Below are positions 35,275-44,711 of a DNA stretch of 46,352 nt, one piece after another. The position numbers and the translations under genes were made by a program. Each line of letters begins with the position of its first letter. Position 1 is the stretch's first letter. The stretch is from an uncultured Synechococcus sp. (GTDB taxonomy: Bacteria; Cyanobacteriota; Cyanobacteriia; PCC-6307; Cyanobiaceae). The notes beneath the pieces were generated by a model. It saw only the letters and a list, made by a program, of their open reading frames with translations. It was not told where the DNA came from and searched no databases. The stretch spans positions 1 through 46,352 of the forward strand of contig CAJWYF010000009.1 in NCBI GenBank assembly GCA_913049535.1, in the 5' to 3' direction.

Positions 35275-37047
35275 ATGCTGCGCCTCGCCCAGACCCTCCA
35301 GCAGCAGCTTGTCGCTGCCATGGCGCGGGCATTCCCAGACGCCGATGGCCCCCTCGATCCGGCCCTGGGACCAGCCAGCAAACCCGAGTTCGGCGACTTT
35401 CAGGCCAACGGCGCCCTGGCCCTGGCCAAACCGCTCAAGCAGGCCCCCCGCGCCATCGCAACAGCCATCACCCAGCAGCTGCAGGCGGACGAAGCGTTCA
35501 TGGCGCTCTGCACCCCTCCTGAGATCGCTGGGCCGGGATTCATCAACCTGACGATCAAACCTGAGGTGCTGGCGGCTGAAGTGCGCCAGCGCATCGGCGA
35601 TCCCCGCCTTGGCGTGGCATCCATCGATGACGACCAGGGCGCGGTGATCGTTGATTTCTCCAGCCCCAACATCGCCAAGGAGATGCATGTGGGGCATCTG
35701 CGTTCCACGATCATTGGCGATTGTCTGGCGCGGGTGCTGGAGTTCCGCGGCCACCGGGTGTTGCGGCTCAACCATGTGGGCGACTGGGGCACCCAGTTCG
35801 GCATGTTGATCACCCACCTCAAACAGGTGGCCCCCGATGCTCTGACCACCGCCGATGCCATCGACCTGGGTGATCTGGTGGCGTTCTACCGGCAGGCCAA
35901 GCAGCGCTTTGACGAGGACGAGGACTTCCAGACCACCTCACGGGAGGAGGTGGTCAAGTTGCAAGGCGGCGATGCCACCTCCTTGAAGGCCTGGGGCCTG
36001 CTGTGCGATCAGTCGCGGCGTGAATTCCAGAAGATCTACAACCGACTCGACATCCGCTTGAGCGAGCGGGGCGAGTCCTTCTACAACCCGCACCTGCCAG
36101 CGGTAGTGACGGACCTCAAGAGCGATGGCCTGATGGTCATCGATGAGGGCGCCGGCTGCGTGTTCCTCGAGGGGGTCACCGGCAAGGAGGGCAAGCCCCT
36201 GCCATTGATCGTGCAGAAAAGCGATGGCGGCTTCAACTACGCCACGACGGATCTGGCCGCTATCCGCTACCGCCTCAGCAGCGAGGGCGATGGGGCTGAA
36301 CGGGTGATCTACGTCACCGATGCCGGCCAGGCCTCCCACTTCGCCGGGGTGTTCCAAGTGGCGCAGCGGGCCGGCTGGGTGCCGGCAGGCTCCAGCCTTG
36401 AGCACGTGCCCTTTGGGCTGGTGCAGGGGGAAGACGGCAAGAAACTCAAGACGCGCTCGGGTGAAACGGTGCGGCTCAAGGACCTGCTCGATGAAGCGGT
36501 GGAGCGCTCAGAAGCCGACCTGCGCCGGCGCCTGGGCGAGGAGGAGCGCAGCGAGAGCGATGCCTTCATCAGCGAGGTGGCCACCACCGTCGGCCTGGCG
36601 GCGGTCAAATACGCCGACCTCAGCACCAACCGCATCACCAACTACCAGTTCAGTTTTGATCGGATGCTGGCCCTGAGCGGCAACACAGCCCCTTATCTGC
36701 TGTATGCGGTGGTGCGCATCAGCGGCATCGCCCGCAAGGGGGGCGCCTTAGAGGCGGAACCGCCCGAGCAGCTGGTGTTCAGCGAGCCCCAGGAATGGGC
36801 CCTGGTGCGGCAGCTGCTGCAACTCGACGCCGTGCTGCAGGAGGTCGAAAGCGACCTGCTGCCCAATCGCCTCTGCAGCTATCTGTTTGAACTCAGCCAG
36901 GTCTTCAATCGCTTCTACGACCAGGTGCCGGTGCTCAAGGCCGAGGAGCCGGCACGGAGCTCGCGCCTGGCCCTGTGCCGTTTGGCCGCCGACAGCCTCA
37001 AGCTGGGGTTGGGTCTGCTGGGGATCCCCTCTCTGGAGCGCATGTGA
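35275..37047 (+). CDS. argS: Arginyl-tRNA synthetase
   Basis: 590 residues. N-terminal additional domain (1-110) with [17 protein letters not shown]-like content, then the class I HIGH motif in [21 protein letters not shown] (about residues 139-142), [11 protein letters not shown], and the typical ArgRS loop [19 protein letters not shown] instead of a standard KMSKS. The C-terminal DALR anticodon-binding domain shows [13 protein letters not shown] and [18 protein letters not shown]. It charges tRNA(Arg). The TGA shares one base with the ATG of the aminotransferase gene (TGATG), so the two are co-translated. Confidence 0.97.
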   Translation: MLRLAQTLQQQLVAAMARAFPDADGPLDPALGPASKPEFGDFQANGALALAKPLKQAPRAIATAITQQLQADEAFMALCTPPEIAGPGFINLTIKPEVLAAEVRQRIGDPRLGVASIDDDQGAVIVDFSSPNIAKEMHVGHLRSTIIGDCLARVLEFRGHRVLRLNHVGDWGTQFGMLITHLKQVAPDALTTADAIDLGDLVAFYRQAKQRFDEDEDFQTTSREEVVKLQGGDATSLKAWGLLCDQSRREFQKIYNRLDIRLSERGESFYNPHLPAVVTDLKSDGLMVIDEGAGCVFLEGVTGKEGKPLPLIVQKSDGGFNYATTDLAAIRYRLSSEGDGAERVIYVTDAGQASHFAGVFQVAQRAGWVPAGSSLEHVPFGLVQGEDGKKLKTRSGETVRLKDLLDEAVERSEADLRRRLGEEERSESDAFISEVATTVGLAAVKYADLSTNRITNYQFSFDRMLALSGNTAPYLLYAVVRISGIARKGGALEAEPPEQLVFSEPQEWALVRQLLQLDAVLQEVESDLLPNRLCSYLFELSQVFNRFYDQVPVLKAEEPARSSRLALCRLAADSLKLGLGLLGIPSLERM

Positions 37048-38162
37048 TGGCACAGCCGCAACCGGGTGACTGGCCCCTGGCCCGCGCGGAGGTGGAGACC
37101 CTGCAGGGCTACAGCGCGCCCCTTGAGGGGCGCCGCGGCCTGCTGCGGCTGGATTTCAACGAGAACACCGTGGGCCCCAGCCCCAAGGTGGTGGAGGCGA
37201 TCCGCGCCATCCCCGCCGAGCACTACGCCATTTACCCCGAATACGACGGCTTGAAGGAGGCCTTCGGGCGCTCCCTCGGGGGCCTCAGGGCCGATCAGAT
37301 CGGCCTGTTCAACGGGGCCGACGGCGCCATCCACGCCATCTGCCAGGCCTACGGCAGCCGCGGCGAGGTGATGCTCACCACCAGCCCCACCTTTGGCTAC
37401 TACGCCCCCTGCGCCCGGATGCAGGGCATGGTGATCAACGCCATCCCCCATGAAGGAGACGCGCTGGCCTTTCCCCTGCAGACCATGCGGCGGGCCCTCA
37501 GCCAGCTCAACCCCAAACTGCTGCTGCTCTGCAACCCCAACAACCCCACCGGCACGCGCATCCCACCGGAGCACATCCTCGAGCTCGCTGCCGCTGCTCC
37601 CTCCACCCTGGTGGTGGTGGATGAGCTCTATGAGGCCTTCACCGGCGACAGCGTGCTGCCGCTATTGCAGGCCAGCGATGGGGCCGATCCCTTTGCCAGC
37701 TACCGCAATCTGGTGGTGCTGCGCTCCCTCTCCAAAACCGCCGGCATCGCCGGGTTGCGGATCGGGATCGCCGCTGGCAGTGAACCGGTGGTGGATCGCA
37801 TCAGCCGCGTCACCGGGCCCTACGACATCAACAGCTTTGGGGTGTGCGCTGCCTTTGCGGCCCTGGAGGACCAGGCCCATGTCGATGCTTATGTCACTGA
37901 GGTGCTGGCCGCCAAGGCCTGGCTGGTGGAGCAGCTGCTCAAGGCCGGCATTCGCCACCAAGGTGATGGCGGCAACTACCTGCTGATCTGGCCCCGCTCA
38001 GGCGCTGGCCCCACAGAAGCCGCCCTGCGCGAGGAGGGCATCCTGGTGCGGTCCATGGCCGGCAAAGCCCTGATCGATGGCGCCCTACGGGTGAGCATCG
38101 GCACGGGCGAGCAGATGCAGCGCTTCTGGCAGGCCTACCGCCGCTGCGACGGCATCGACTGA
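37047..38162 (+). CDS. hisC: Histidinol-phosphate aminotransferase-like PLP enzyme
   Basis: 371 residues, fold-type I class I/II aminotransferase close to HisC: RRGLLRLDFNENTVGPSP at the start, YAIYPEYDGLKEAFGR, the cofactor loop NGADGAIHAI, CNPNNPTGT, VVVDELYEAF, and the PLP-lysine motif RSLSKTAGIAGLRIGIA (Lys230). HisC makes histidinol phosphate; some members use aromatic amino acids. The gene begins on the last base of the argS stop codon. Whether it is the true hisC or a paralogue cannot be decided without knowing if another copy exists. Confidence 0.75.
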   Translation: MAQPQPGDWPLARAEVETLQGYSAPLEGRRGLLRLDFNENTVGPSPKVVEAIRAIPAEHYAIYPEYDGLKEAFGRSLGGLRADQIGLFNGADGAIHAICQAYGSRGEVMLTTSPTFGYYAPCARMQGMVINAIPHEGDALAFPLQTMRRALSQLNPKLLLLCNPNNPTGTRIPPEHILELAAAAPSTLVVVDELYEAFTGDSVLPLLQASDGADPFASYRNLVVLRSLSKTAGIAGLRIGIAAGSEPVVDRISRVTGPYDINSFGVCAAFAALEDQAHVDAYVTEVLAAKAWLVEQLLKAGIRHQGDGGNYLLIWPRSGAGPTEAALREEGILVRSMAGKALIDGALRVSIGTGEQMQRFWQAYRRCDGID

Positions 38163-38163
38163 C

Positions 38164-38316
38164 TCAGGGCTGCAGCGGCTGCGCCGTTGTCTCACTCCAG
38201 TGGGTGGTGTGGGGAATGACCTGCTGACTGCCCCAGGAGAACAGCAGCAGCAGCACGCCCTGCAGGGCCAGACAGATCCCAATGGCACGGCGCTGACGCC
38301 AGAGGAGTGTGGCCAT
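38164..38316 (-). CDS. 50-residue single-pass membrane peptide
   Basis: ATG 38316: MATLLWRQRRAIGICLALQG, a hydrophobic core LALQGVLLLLFSWG, then QQVIPHTTHWSETTAQP and an end QPLQP. One membrane helix with a basic N-terminus, so N-in orientation is likely. It converges on the aminotransferase gene (one base between stops) and follows the MBL-fold gene by 24 bases on the same strand. Family not recognised; a hairpin precedes its start. Likely real, since the GC pattern and start context fit. Confidence 0.55.
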   Translation of the reverse strand: MATLLWRQRRAIGICLALQGVLLLLFSWGSQQVIPHTTHWSETTAQPLQP

Positions 38317-38337
38317 GGCAAAACCCCAGGGGTTGCC
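38317..38337 (-). terminator. GC hairpin before the 50-residue gene (terminator or attenuator?)
   Basis: On the minus strand, GGCAACCC, a CTG loop, then GGGTTTTGCC form an 8-bp stem with a two-base bulge. It lies 3 bases after the MBL-fold stop codon and runs up to the start codon of the next gene. There is no U-tract, so intrinsic termination is doubtful. It could instead hide the ribosome-binding GGGG. Evidence is the sequence symmetry only. Confidence 0.3.
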
Positions 38338-38340
38338 TAT

Positions 38341-39060
38341 TTAGGGCATCAATTCGATGCGGGTTGTATCGCCGAGGGGCGGGGTCAGGGTCAGCACACC
38401 TCCCACCGTGTTGGAAGGAACCCCGGGCAGGGATTTGAGGAAGGGCTGGGGGCCGCCCTGATCACAACCGGCCGGGGAGTCACCGCTGCGCACGTACTGC
38501 ACCGGGATCACCACCTTGGGGTTGAGGGCCTTGACCACCGCAGCCGCTTCCTTGCCGTCGTAAACCTTGGCGCCACCACCGATGCCGAGGATCAGCACAT
38601 CAGGGCGACCCAGCAAGACCTTGTCCTCCGGAGCCAGGGGGGCCGCGGTGCCGCCGAGGTGGGCGAACTGCAGGCCCCCCTGGGACCAACGCCAGATGAC
38701 GCCGTTGCCAAAGCGGCGGCCGCCGAGGCGGTCATGGGGGGCAGCAAAGCCTTCAAAACGGATCCCCGCCACATCAAAGCCACCGGGGTTGCTCAAGTAG
38801 GTGCCCTTGGCGATGGGGGCCCCTTCATCCAGCAGCCGGCTGCTGGTGACCACCACATCGGCCGTCACCCGTGGTTCCTTGAGGCCCGTGGCGCAGGCCA
38901 CCGCCTTGAAGGGATTCACCAGAACGGTGCTGCCGCCGCCTTTGATCAGCAGGGCGCTGTGGCCATAGCTGGTGATGCTGACGCCCTCGGCCAGGGCCGC
39001 CGCAGGCAGGGTGAGAGCAACAGCGCTGCCCAGCAGGCCGCAGAGCAGGGGGGAACGCAT
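38341..39060 (-). CDS. Exported MBL-fold-like protein, apparently missing metal-binding His
   Basis: 239 residues from ATG 39060 (GTG 39063 just before). N-terminal signal peptide MRSPLLCGLLGSAVALTLPA-AALAEG. The fold of the UPF0173-type metallo-beta-lactamase proteins is visible: ITSYGHSALLIKGGGSTVLVNPF at the start, then the place where HxHxDH is normally found reads VVVTSSRLLDEG. A single His follows in FEGFAAPHDRLGG, later FAHLGGTAAPL, and VLILGIGGGAKVYDGKEAAAVVKAL. Because the HxHxDH ligands are absent, an active metal site is unlikely or changed. A periplasmic location is inferred. The gene is followed by the 50-residue membrane peptide. Confidence 0.7.
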   Translation of the reverse strand: MRSPLLCGLLGSAVALTLPAAALAEGVSITSYGHSALLIKGGGSTVLVNPFKAVACATGLKEPRVTADVVVTSSRLLDEGAPIAKGTYLSNPGGFDVAGIRFEGFAAPHDRLGGRRFGNGVIWRWSQGGLQFAHLGGTAAPLAPEDKVLLGRPDVLILGIGGGAKVYDGKEAAAVVKALNPKVVIPVQYVRSGDSPAGCDQGGPQPFLKSLPGVPSNTVGGVLTLTPPLGDTTRIELMP

Positions 39061-39109
39061 CACAGCCGTTCACAGAGGCCGGGAACCTAGCAGCGATAGC
39101 AGCCCGATC

Positions 39110-39703
39110 TCAGGCTGATGCGCAGCTGAGAAAATTGGCCAGCAGGCGGTGGCCGTCCTGGGTCAGGACGCTTTCGGGGTGGAACTGCACCCCCTGCAGG
39201 TGGGGATGCTCGCGGTGGCGCAGCCCCATGACCATGCCCCCCTCCAGCCAGGCGGTCACCTCCAGGCAGTCCGGCAGGCTGTCGCGATCGGCGATCAGCG
39301 AGTGATAACGCGTGGCGGTGAAAGGCTGGGGCAGGCCGGCAAACACCCCCTGGCCCTGGTGGTGCACCGCTGAGGTCTTGCCATGCATCAGCTCCGGGGC
39401 GCGCACCACCGCGCCGCCAAACACCTCAGCGATCGCCTGATGACCCAGGCAGACGCCCAGCAGGGGAACTCGGGGCCCCAGCTCGCGGATCACCGCGCGG
39501 CAGACCCCTGAATCAGCCGGGGTGCCTGGCCCCGGGGAGATCAGCACCGCCTCAGGCTTGAGGGCCTCGATCTGCTCAAGGCTGAGGGCATCGTTGCGCT
39601 CCACCCGCACCTGGGCAGCGATCGGGTGATCGACCGCCAGCTCACCGAGGTACTGCACCAGATTGAAGGTGAAGCTGTCGTAGTTATCGAGAACCAGCAG
39701 CAT
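39110..39703 (-). CDS. trpG: Glutamine amidotransferase of anthranilate/aminodeoxychorismate synthase
   Basis: 197 residues, the class I glutaminase subunit: [41 protein letters not shown] with nucleophile C85, [14 protein letters not shown], and HPESV for the His-Glu of the triad. It releases ammonia from glutamine for anthranilate synthase (TrpE, tryptophan) or for PabB (folate). Cyanobacteria often use one protein for both, so TrpG or PabA is not separable here; TrpE/PabB are not in the window. It begins directly after the dgkA stop (no gap) and ends the prfB-DUF3285-ybeY-dgkA-trpG cluster. Confidence 0.9.
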   Translation of the reverse strand: MLLVLDNYDSFTFNLVQYLGELAVDHPIAAQVRVERNDALSLEQIEALKPEAVLISPGPGTPADSGVCRAVIRELGPRVPLLGVCLGHQAIAEVFGGAVVRAPELMHGKTSAVHHQGQGVFAGLPQPFTATRYHSLIADRDSLPDCLEVTAWLEGGMVMGLRHREHPHLQGVQFHPESVLTQDGHRLLANFLSCASA

Positions 39704-40174
39704 TCAGATCCCCAGCCGCACCAGCAGCGGCGGCAGCAGCAACAGCAAGGCGATCATCAGTGATGAAAGGGCCGCTACCAGGACCGCAGCGGCGGCACAG
39801 TCCTTGGCGATGCGCGCCAAGGGGTGGAAACGGCGCCCGACACTGAGATCCACCACCGCTTCTGTGGCGGTGTTGAGCAGCTCCAGCACCAGCACCGCGG
39901 CAACGGTGAGCACCAGCACGGCCAGCCGATCAACACTGAGCTGGAGCCACAGGCCCAGAGCGAACACCACCACGCCCGTCAGCACATGGATACGGAAGTT
40001 GCGCTGGCTGGCAAAGGCATACACCAGGCCCTGGAAGGCGTAGCGGAAACTGGCGGGCAAATCGCGAGCCACCTGCCAGGCACCGACCCGCAGGCGGCGC
40101 GCCCGCGGGCTCATCTCCGGCCCCAGGGGCATGGATTCTGTGGATTCCAGTTCTGAACTCACCTGTGGCGCCAT
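39704..40174 (-). CDS. dgkA: Prokaryotic diacylglycerol/undecaprenol kinase family protein
   Basis: About 156 residues from ATG 40174 (GTG 40213 possible). A basic, polar N-terminal region precedes three hydrophobic helices. DgkA signature regions: ASFRYAFQGLVYAFASQRNFRIH, then VLVLELLNTATEAVVDL with the catalytic Glu region, and RIAKDCAAAAVLVAALSSL. The family phosphorylates diacylglycerol or undecaprenol at the inner membrane; the undecaprenol version recycles the cell-wall carrier. It lies between ybeY and the glutamine amidotransferase, the order often found in cyanobacteria. Confidence 0.85.
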   Translation of the reverse strand: MAPQVSSELESTESMPLGPEMSPRARRLRVGAWQVARDLPASFRYAFQGLVYAFASQRNFRIHVLTGVVVFALGLWLQLSVDRLAVLVLTVAAVLVLELLNTATEAVVDLSVGRRFHPLARIAKDCAAAAVLVAALSSLMIALLLLLPPLLVRLGI

Positions 40175-40225
40175 CCGATCGGGCCGGCATGCCCTCGCAG
40201 ACCTGCTCGGCACCCTACCGCTGAT

Positions 40226-40726
40226 TCAAGGTGCTGCATCGTCCAGCAGCTGACGCTGACGCTGCAGCATCCGCTCAAGCGCGGCGTCATCGGGATGATC
40301 CCAACCCAGCAGGTGCAGCAGCCCGTGGCTGGCCAGAAAGCCCAGCTCGCCGGTGAGGTCATGGCCCTGATCTGGGGCCTGGCGCAGGGCCGCCGGCAGC
40401 GAGATCACGATGTCCCCCAGCTCCAGGGGCACCCCATCGAGCTGCAGCGGGGCCACCTCCTGGGCCGCAAAGGAGAGCACATCGGTGGGCTCCGGCTTGC
40501 CGCGCCAAGCGCCATTGAGAGCGGCGATGGCCTCGTCATCGCAGAGCTGCAAGCCGAGGCTGTAAGCGCCTGACTGCAGCGCAGCAGGCAGCTCCTGCTG
40601 CAGCGCCACCAGCCAACGGCTCAACAGCTGGTTCCAGCTGGCTTCCCCGATGGGGTCCTGGGGCTGCAGCTGGGGCTCCGGGCCCTGGTAGGCCAGATCG
40701 AGCTCCAGCTCAGGGCTGGCGCTCAC
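40226..40726 (-). CDS. ybeY: Endoribonuclease YbeY, rRNA maturation factor
   Basis: 166 residues from GTG 40726 (overlap with the DUF3285 stop, GTGA). N-terminal region variable; then SLGLQLCDDEAIAALNGAWRGKPEPTDVLSF and the metal-binding signature HGLLHLLGWDH near residues 134-144, with LGDIVISL between. YbeY is a zinc-dependent RNase that matures 16S rRNA 3' ends and is involved in ribosome quality control. It is coupled to the DUF3285 gene. The motif spacing leaves no doubt about family. Confidence 0.95.
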   Translation of the reverse strand: MSASPELELDLAYQGPEPQLQPQDPIGEASWNQLLSRWLVALQQELPAALQSGAYSLGLQLCDDEAIAALNGAWRGKPEPTDVLSFAAQEVAPLQLDGVPLELGDIVISLPAALRQAPDQGHDLTGELGFLASHGLLHLLGWDHPDDAALERMLQRQRQLLDDAAP

Positions 40727-40911
40727 GCCCCGGGCACCGCTGGACGGGCGAACCAGGCCAGCAGCAGCAGCACACCACCGAAACCAACGGCGGTGAGGGC
40801 GAAATGGAACAGGCTCTGACGGCCCTTGCGCACCATGTTGCGCATGGCCAATTTGACGAAACTGGGCTTGGGCTCAGCCGCAGCAGGGGCCGGCGCTGGG
40901 GATTGGCTCAT
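40723..40911 (-). CDS. DUF3285 family membrane peptide
   Basis: 62 residues: a Pro/Ala-rich start, then [20 protein letters not shown] and the hydrophobic helix [18 protein letters not shown]. This is the DUF3285 pattern, a cyanobacterial single-span protein of unknown role. It overlaps the prfB end by 4 bases and ybeY by 4 bases on either side, so all three should be made from one message by coupled translation. Confidence 0.85.
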   Translation of the reverse strand: MSQSPAPAPAAAEPKPSFVKLAMRNMVRKGRQSLFHFALTAVGFGGVLLLLAWFARPAVPGA

Positions 40912-42033
40912 GCCGCCTCCTCGGTGTCAACCTCCACACCCTGGCGCAAAAGCGCCTGGATGAAGGTATCGAGGTCGCCGTTCATCACCCCCTGCACGTC
41001 GGTGGTCTCCTCGTTGGTGCGCAGGTCCTTGACCATTTGGTAAGGGTGAAAGACGTAGTTGCGGATCTGGTTGCCCCAGGCCGCTTCCACGATGTCGCCG
41101 CGGATGTCGGCGATCTCCGCCGCCCGCTGCTCCTGGGCGATCACCAGCAACTTGGCCATCAAAAGGGCCATCGCCTTCTCCTTGTTCTGCAGCTGGGAGC
41201 GCTCCTGGGTGCAACGCACAAAGAGACCGGTGGGAATGTGCAGGATGCGCACAGCCGTCTCCACCTTGTTGACGTTCTGACCGCCGGCACCGCCGGAGCG
41301 GCTTGTGGTGATCTCCAGGTCCTTCTCAGGGATGTCGAGCTTGACCTCTTCTTCGATCTTGGGCATCACCTCCACGCCGGCAAAGCTGGTCTGGCGCTTG
41401 TCGTTGGCGTTGAACGGGGAGATCCGCACCAGGCGATGGGTGCCCTTCTCATTGCGCAAATAGCCGTAGGCGTAGCGGCCATCCACCTCGATCGTGCAGC
41501 TCTTGATGCCGGCTTCCTCCCCTTCTGAGAGCTCGTCCACCGTGACCGACATGCCATGGGCTTCCGCCCAGCGGGTGTACATCCGCATCAGCATCAAGGC
41601 CCAGTCCTGGGCATCGGTGCCACCGGCACCGGCATTGATCGAGATGACAGCCCCTTCCTTGTCGTAGGTGCCGCTCAACAGGCGCTCCAGCTCCCAACGG
41701 TCAAGGGCCTTGCGCAGCTCCTGCAGCCCGCCGTTGGCCTCATCCAGCAGGGACTCATCGGGCTCGAGTTCGTAGAGCTCGAGGGTGGCGTTGGCGTCAT
41801 CCACGCTGGCGCGCCAGGTGCGCAGCTGCTCGAGCTGGGCCTTGACGTCATCGAGCTTGCGCATCTGTTTGCGCGCATTGTTCTGGTCATCCCAGAAATC
41901 CGGCTGCGCGGCGAGCTGCTCGAGATCCTGCTGTCTGGCGTTCAGTGCAGGGACGTCAAAGACAGTCCTGGGCGTTGCCCAGGCGGTCAGTGAGCTCGGA
42001 GAGATCGCGCTTGAAGTCGGTGAGATCCAGCAC
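40908..42033 (-). CDS. prfB: Peptide chain release factor 2 (programmed +1 frameshift)
   Basis: About 374 residues after a +1 frameshift. The first 25 codons start at GTG 42033 ([20 protein letters not shown] then AQDCL) and end at an in-frame TGA (41958-41956) within CTT TGA C. The rest is read in the +1 frame from GAC 41957-41955, beginning [20 protein letters not shown]2 signatures: specificity triplet SPF in [12 protein letters not shown], and the peptidyl-release GGQ in [21 protein letters not shown]2 ends translation at UGA and UAA; its own UGA makes production self-regulated. The +1 frame is also open upstream to 42086, but those residues do not resemble RF2. Confidence 0.95.
41956..41961 (-). 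other. prfB programmed frameshift site CTT TGA
   Basis: Minus-strand CTT (41961-41959) followed by TGA (41958-41956) and C, the invariant slippery site of bacterial RF2 genes. When RF2 is scarce, the ribosome slips +1 from CUU to UUU and continues into GAC. A CCAGGA stretch 6 bases upstream may be the stimulating Shine-Dalgarno-like element, although it is weaker than the usual AGGGGG. Confidence 0.93.
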
Positions 42034-42097
42034 AACAGAGGGACTTGATGATTCGACCGTAGCCACCCGTAGGATCCAGCCACCAAGGGGCGTTGCC

Positions 42098-42355
42098 ATG
42101 GCGGCCAGCGTTGAGATCTACACCTGGCGGAGCTGTCCGTTCTGCATCCGCGCCAAGCAGCTGCTGGATCGCAAGGGCGTGAGCTACATCGAGCACGGCA
42201 TCGATGGTGACCGGGAAGGTCGGGCGCTGATGTCGAGCAAAAGCGGTGGACGCACCAGCGTTCCCCAGATTTTCATCAATGGCAGCCACATCGGCGGCTG
42301 CGATGAGCTCTACGGCCTCGAGCGCAGCGGCCAGCTCGATGGCCTGCTGGCCTGA
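42098..42355 (+). CDS. grxC: Glutaredoxin 3 (dithiol)
   Basis: 85 residues from ATG 42098. Typical Grx[21 protein letters not shown] with the CPFC active site (C13/C16), [31 protein letters not shown] (cis-Pro, GG and CD glutathione-binding residues). It reduces disulfides with glutathione in the cytoplasm. It starts 65 bases from the divergent prfB start, and is followed 17 bases later by gshB for glutathione synthesis, a logical pair. Confidence 0.95.
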   Translation: MAASVEIYTWRSCPFCIRAKQLLDRKGVSYIEHGIDGDREGRALMSSKSGGRTSVPQIFINGSHIGGCDELYGLERSGQLDGLLA

Positions 42356-42372
42356 GGCCGGAGCCGAACGAC

Positions 42373-43296
42373 GTGGGCCAACAGCTTTTTCTGATTGATC
42401 CAGTGGCGCGCCTGCGCCCGGAGAAAGACAGCAGCGTGGCGCTGATGCAGGCCGGTCAGCGCGCTGGCGAGACGATCTGGGTGGCGGAGCCCAGCGATCT
42501 GGCCGCCGGCGCGGGCGGCCCGCAGGTGCGGGCCACGGCCATCAACACTGAACCCTGGTACAGCGCCGGTCAGTGCTGCTGGCTGCCTTTGAACCACTTC
42601 CAGCGGGTGTGGATGCGCAAGGACCCGCCGGTGGATGAGGCCTACCTCTATGCCACCCATCTGCTGGAGCTGGCGGAAGCGTCAGGGGTGCAGGTGCTCA
42701 ATCGCCCGGCAGGACTACGGGCCTGGAATGAAAAGCTCGGTGCCCTGCAATTCCCCGAGCTGATGGCGCCAACGCTGGTCGCCTCCCAGGTGGAGCTGCT
42801 CAGCAGCTTTGCCAGAGAGCATGGCGAGGTGGTGCTCAAGCCCCTGGGCGGTCGGGCCGGCCAGGGGGTGGTGCGCGCCAGCGGTTCAGCCCCTGGCCTG
42901 GGGGCCCTGCTGGAGCTGGTCACCCAGCAGCAGCGCCTGCCGGTGATGATCCAGGCCTTCCTGCCCGAGGTTGATGCCGGCGATAAGCGCATCCTGCTGG
43001 TGCAGGGGGAACCGCTGGGGGCGGTGAACCGCAAGCCCAAGGCCGGCGAATTCCGCAGCAACCTGGCGGTGGGCGGTCAACCGGAAGCCACCGAACTGAC
43101 CGAGCGCGAACGACAGATCTGCGCGGCGCTGCGGCCGGCCCTGATCGATGCCGGACTCTTCTTTGTCGGCATCGATGTGATCGCCGGGCGACTCAGTGAA
43201 ATCAACGTCACCAGCCCCACCGGCATCCGCGAGGTGGAGCAGTTGGGGGGCATCCCCATCGCGGATCTCACCCAACAGCGCCTGCTGCAGGGCTGA
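42373..43296 (+). CDS. gshB: Glutathione synthetase
   Basis: 307 residues from GTG 42373. It joins gamma-glutamylcysteine and glycine with ATP. ATP-grasp features: [19 protein letters not shown] at the start, [36 protein letters not shown], then [18 protein letters not shown], and the terminal [20 protein letters not shown] with [11 protein letters not shown]. Full length. It follows grxC and its end overlaps the convergent isochorismate synthase gene by 29 bases. Confidence 0.94.
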   Translation: MGQQLFLIDPVARLRPEKDSSVALMQAGQRAGETIWVAEPSDLAAGAGGPQVRATAINTEPWYSAGQCCWLPLNHFQRVWMRKDPPVDEAYLYATHLLELAEASGVQVLNRPAGLRAWNEKLGALQFPELMAPTLVASQVELLSSFAREHGEVVLKPLGGRAGQGVVRASGSAPGLGALLELVTQQQRLPVMIQAFLPEVDAGDKRILLVQGEPLGAVNRKPKAGEFRSNLAVGGQPEATELTERERQICAALRPALIDAGLFFVGIDVIAGRLSEINVTSPTGIREVEQLGGIPIADLTQQRLLQG

Positions 43297-44650
43297 GGCT
43301 GAGCTGCTGCTGCAGCACCTCCAGCTTGAGGGCCACCTCCTGCAGTTCCCGCTCCGGCACCGAACCCTGCACCAATCCGGCACCAGCGGTGAGCTCGAGC
43401 CGTGAGCCACGCAGCACACCGCTGCGGATCGCCACCCGCAGCTCCGCATCACCGGCGCTGTCGATCCAACCGATCGGTGCGGCGTAGGCGCCACGCTCAA
43501 ACGGCTCCAGGCTGCGCAGCCAGGCCATGGCCTCCCGCCGCGGCAGGCCCGCCACGGCGGGAGTGGGATGCAGCACTTCGGCCAGGGCCAGGGGGTGCTG
43601 ACCGTTCAAGGGTGCCGTGATGGGGGTGTGCAGATGGCGCAGCGGGCCGTGGCTGGCCAGGCGCGGATGGCGCGGTTGCCGGGGGTTGAGCCCCTGCTGC
43701 TGCAGCACCGCTGTGATGGCCTCCACCACCAGCTCATGCTCATGGCGATCCTTGAGCGAACGCATCAGGGCCTCGGCAGGCTCCTGCTGGGAGGCGGTGC
43801 CCGCCAGAGCATCACAGCGCAGTTGCCCCTGCCGCACCGCCAGCAACCGTTCCGGTGATGCCCCCACCAGATCACCGCCATCGGCCAGACCCCAGAGGAA
43901 GCGGCAGCTGCCGGCCTGCTGCCGGCGCAGGCCGCTGAGCAGCAGTTGGGGATCGAGCGGCGCGCTGAGCTGCAGCTGCTGACGCACCGCCAGCACCAGC
44001 TTGCGCAACTGGTTTTGGCCCACCAGCTCCAGGGCCTGATCGATCGCCCGCCGGTAGGCCCCATGCCAGGGGCTGCGGCTCAGCAGCTGCGGGGCAGGGC
44101 CCGGTGGCGGCAGCGCCGGCAGCTGCTGCAGCCGCTCGGCCTGCTCCCAGAGCTCCTCGGCCACCACACGGGGGGTGACCTCACCGCCGATGCAGCGCTG
44201 CAGGCGCAGCCAGCAGTGGCGGCCCTGGCGGCTGAGCTGCCAGCGCGGCAGCACGGCCCGCACCCCAGGCAGGGGCTCAGCAGCATCCTGCAGCGGCGCA
44301 TCAAAAAACGAGAAGGCCAGCAGCACCCGTGGCCGCGCCAGGGCCGGAGCAGCAGGGGCGGCATCGGCCAAGCGCGCGAGGCTGAGCTGGCAGAAGCGCT
44401 GGGCCAGCTCAAAGCGGCGTGGACCGCTGAGCTCCAGCTGCTGGGCCACACCGCTGGCGGCAAAGCAGAGCCCCGGCTGGCTGTCCCAGAGCGCCCGAAA
44501 ACGCAGGACCCCGGGCAGGCGCGGCAGTGCCTGCAGCGGATCCAGCGGTGCGACAGGCAACGCCAGGCTCAGCACACCCCCGTCCTCAAGGACCTGGGCC
44601 TGGGCCGACGCCTGACTCAGCAGTTCGGTGAAGCAGGGGGCCTGGGGCAC
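43268..44650 (-). CDS. menF: Isochorismate synthase
   Basis: 460 residues from GTG 44650. Chorismate-utilising enzyme fold: [65 protein letters not shown] (Glu for Mg), [15 protein letters not shown] and the C-terminal [29 protein letters not shown]. The first about 200 residues are the poorly conserved N-terminal part found in MenF/EntC. It makes isochorismate, the first step to phylloquinone, the photosystem I quinone. It is divergent from menA, 61 bases between the starts. TrpE-like or PabB-like paralogues are less likely given the neighbours. Confidence 0.88.
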   Translation of the reverse strand: MPQAPCFTELLSQASAQAQVLEDGGVLSLALPVAPLDPLQALPRLPGVLRFRALWDSQPGLCFAASGVAQQLELSGPRRFELAQRFCQLSLARLADAAPAAPALARPRVLLAFSFFDAPLQDAAEPLPGVRAVLPRWQLSRQGRHCWLRLQRCIGGEVTPRVVAEELWEQAERLQQLPALPPPGPAPQLLSRSPWHGAYRRAIDQALELVGQNQLRKLVLAVRQQLQLSAPLDPQLLLSGLRRQQAGSCRFLWGLADGGDLVGASPERLLAVRQGQLRCDALAGTASQQEPAEALMRSLKDRHEHELVVEAITAVLQQQGLNPRQPRHPRLASHGPLRHLHTPITAPLNGQHPLALAEVLHPTPAVAGLPRREAMAWLRSLEPFERGAYAAPIGWIDSAGDAELRVAIRSGVLRGSRLELTAGAGLVQGSVPERELQEVALKLEVLQQQLSLSPAAGAVG

Positions 44651-44711
44651 TGCATCAGCGGGGTACTGCTCAAATGTATGGGTCTTCTGTCATCAAACGC
44701 AGGCGCCACCC

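Noticed and set aside
38085-38321. 78-codon Cys-rich minus-strand frame
   Set aside because: Shadow of the 50-residue membrane peptide and the aminotransferase gene end; the CCCCC run comes from repeated GCTGCTG bases.
42034-42086. RF2 starting at the upstream end of the +1 frame
   Set aside because: Those residues do not look like RF2, while the 25-codon frame-0 ORF does and ends at the classic frameshift site.
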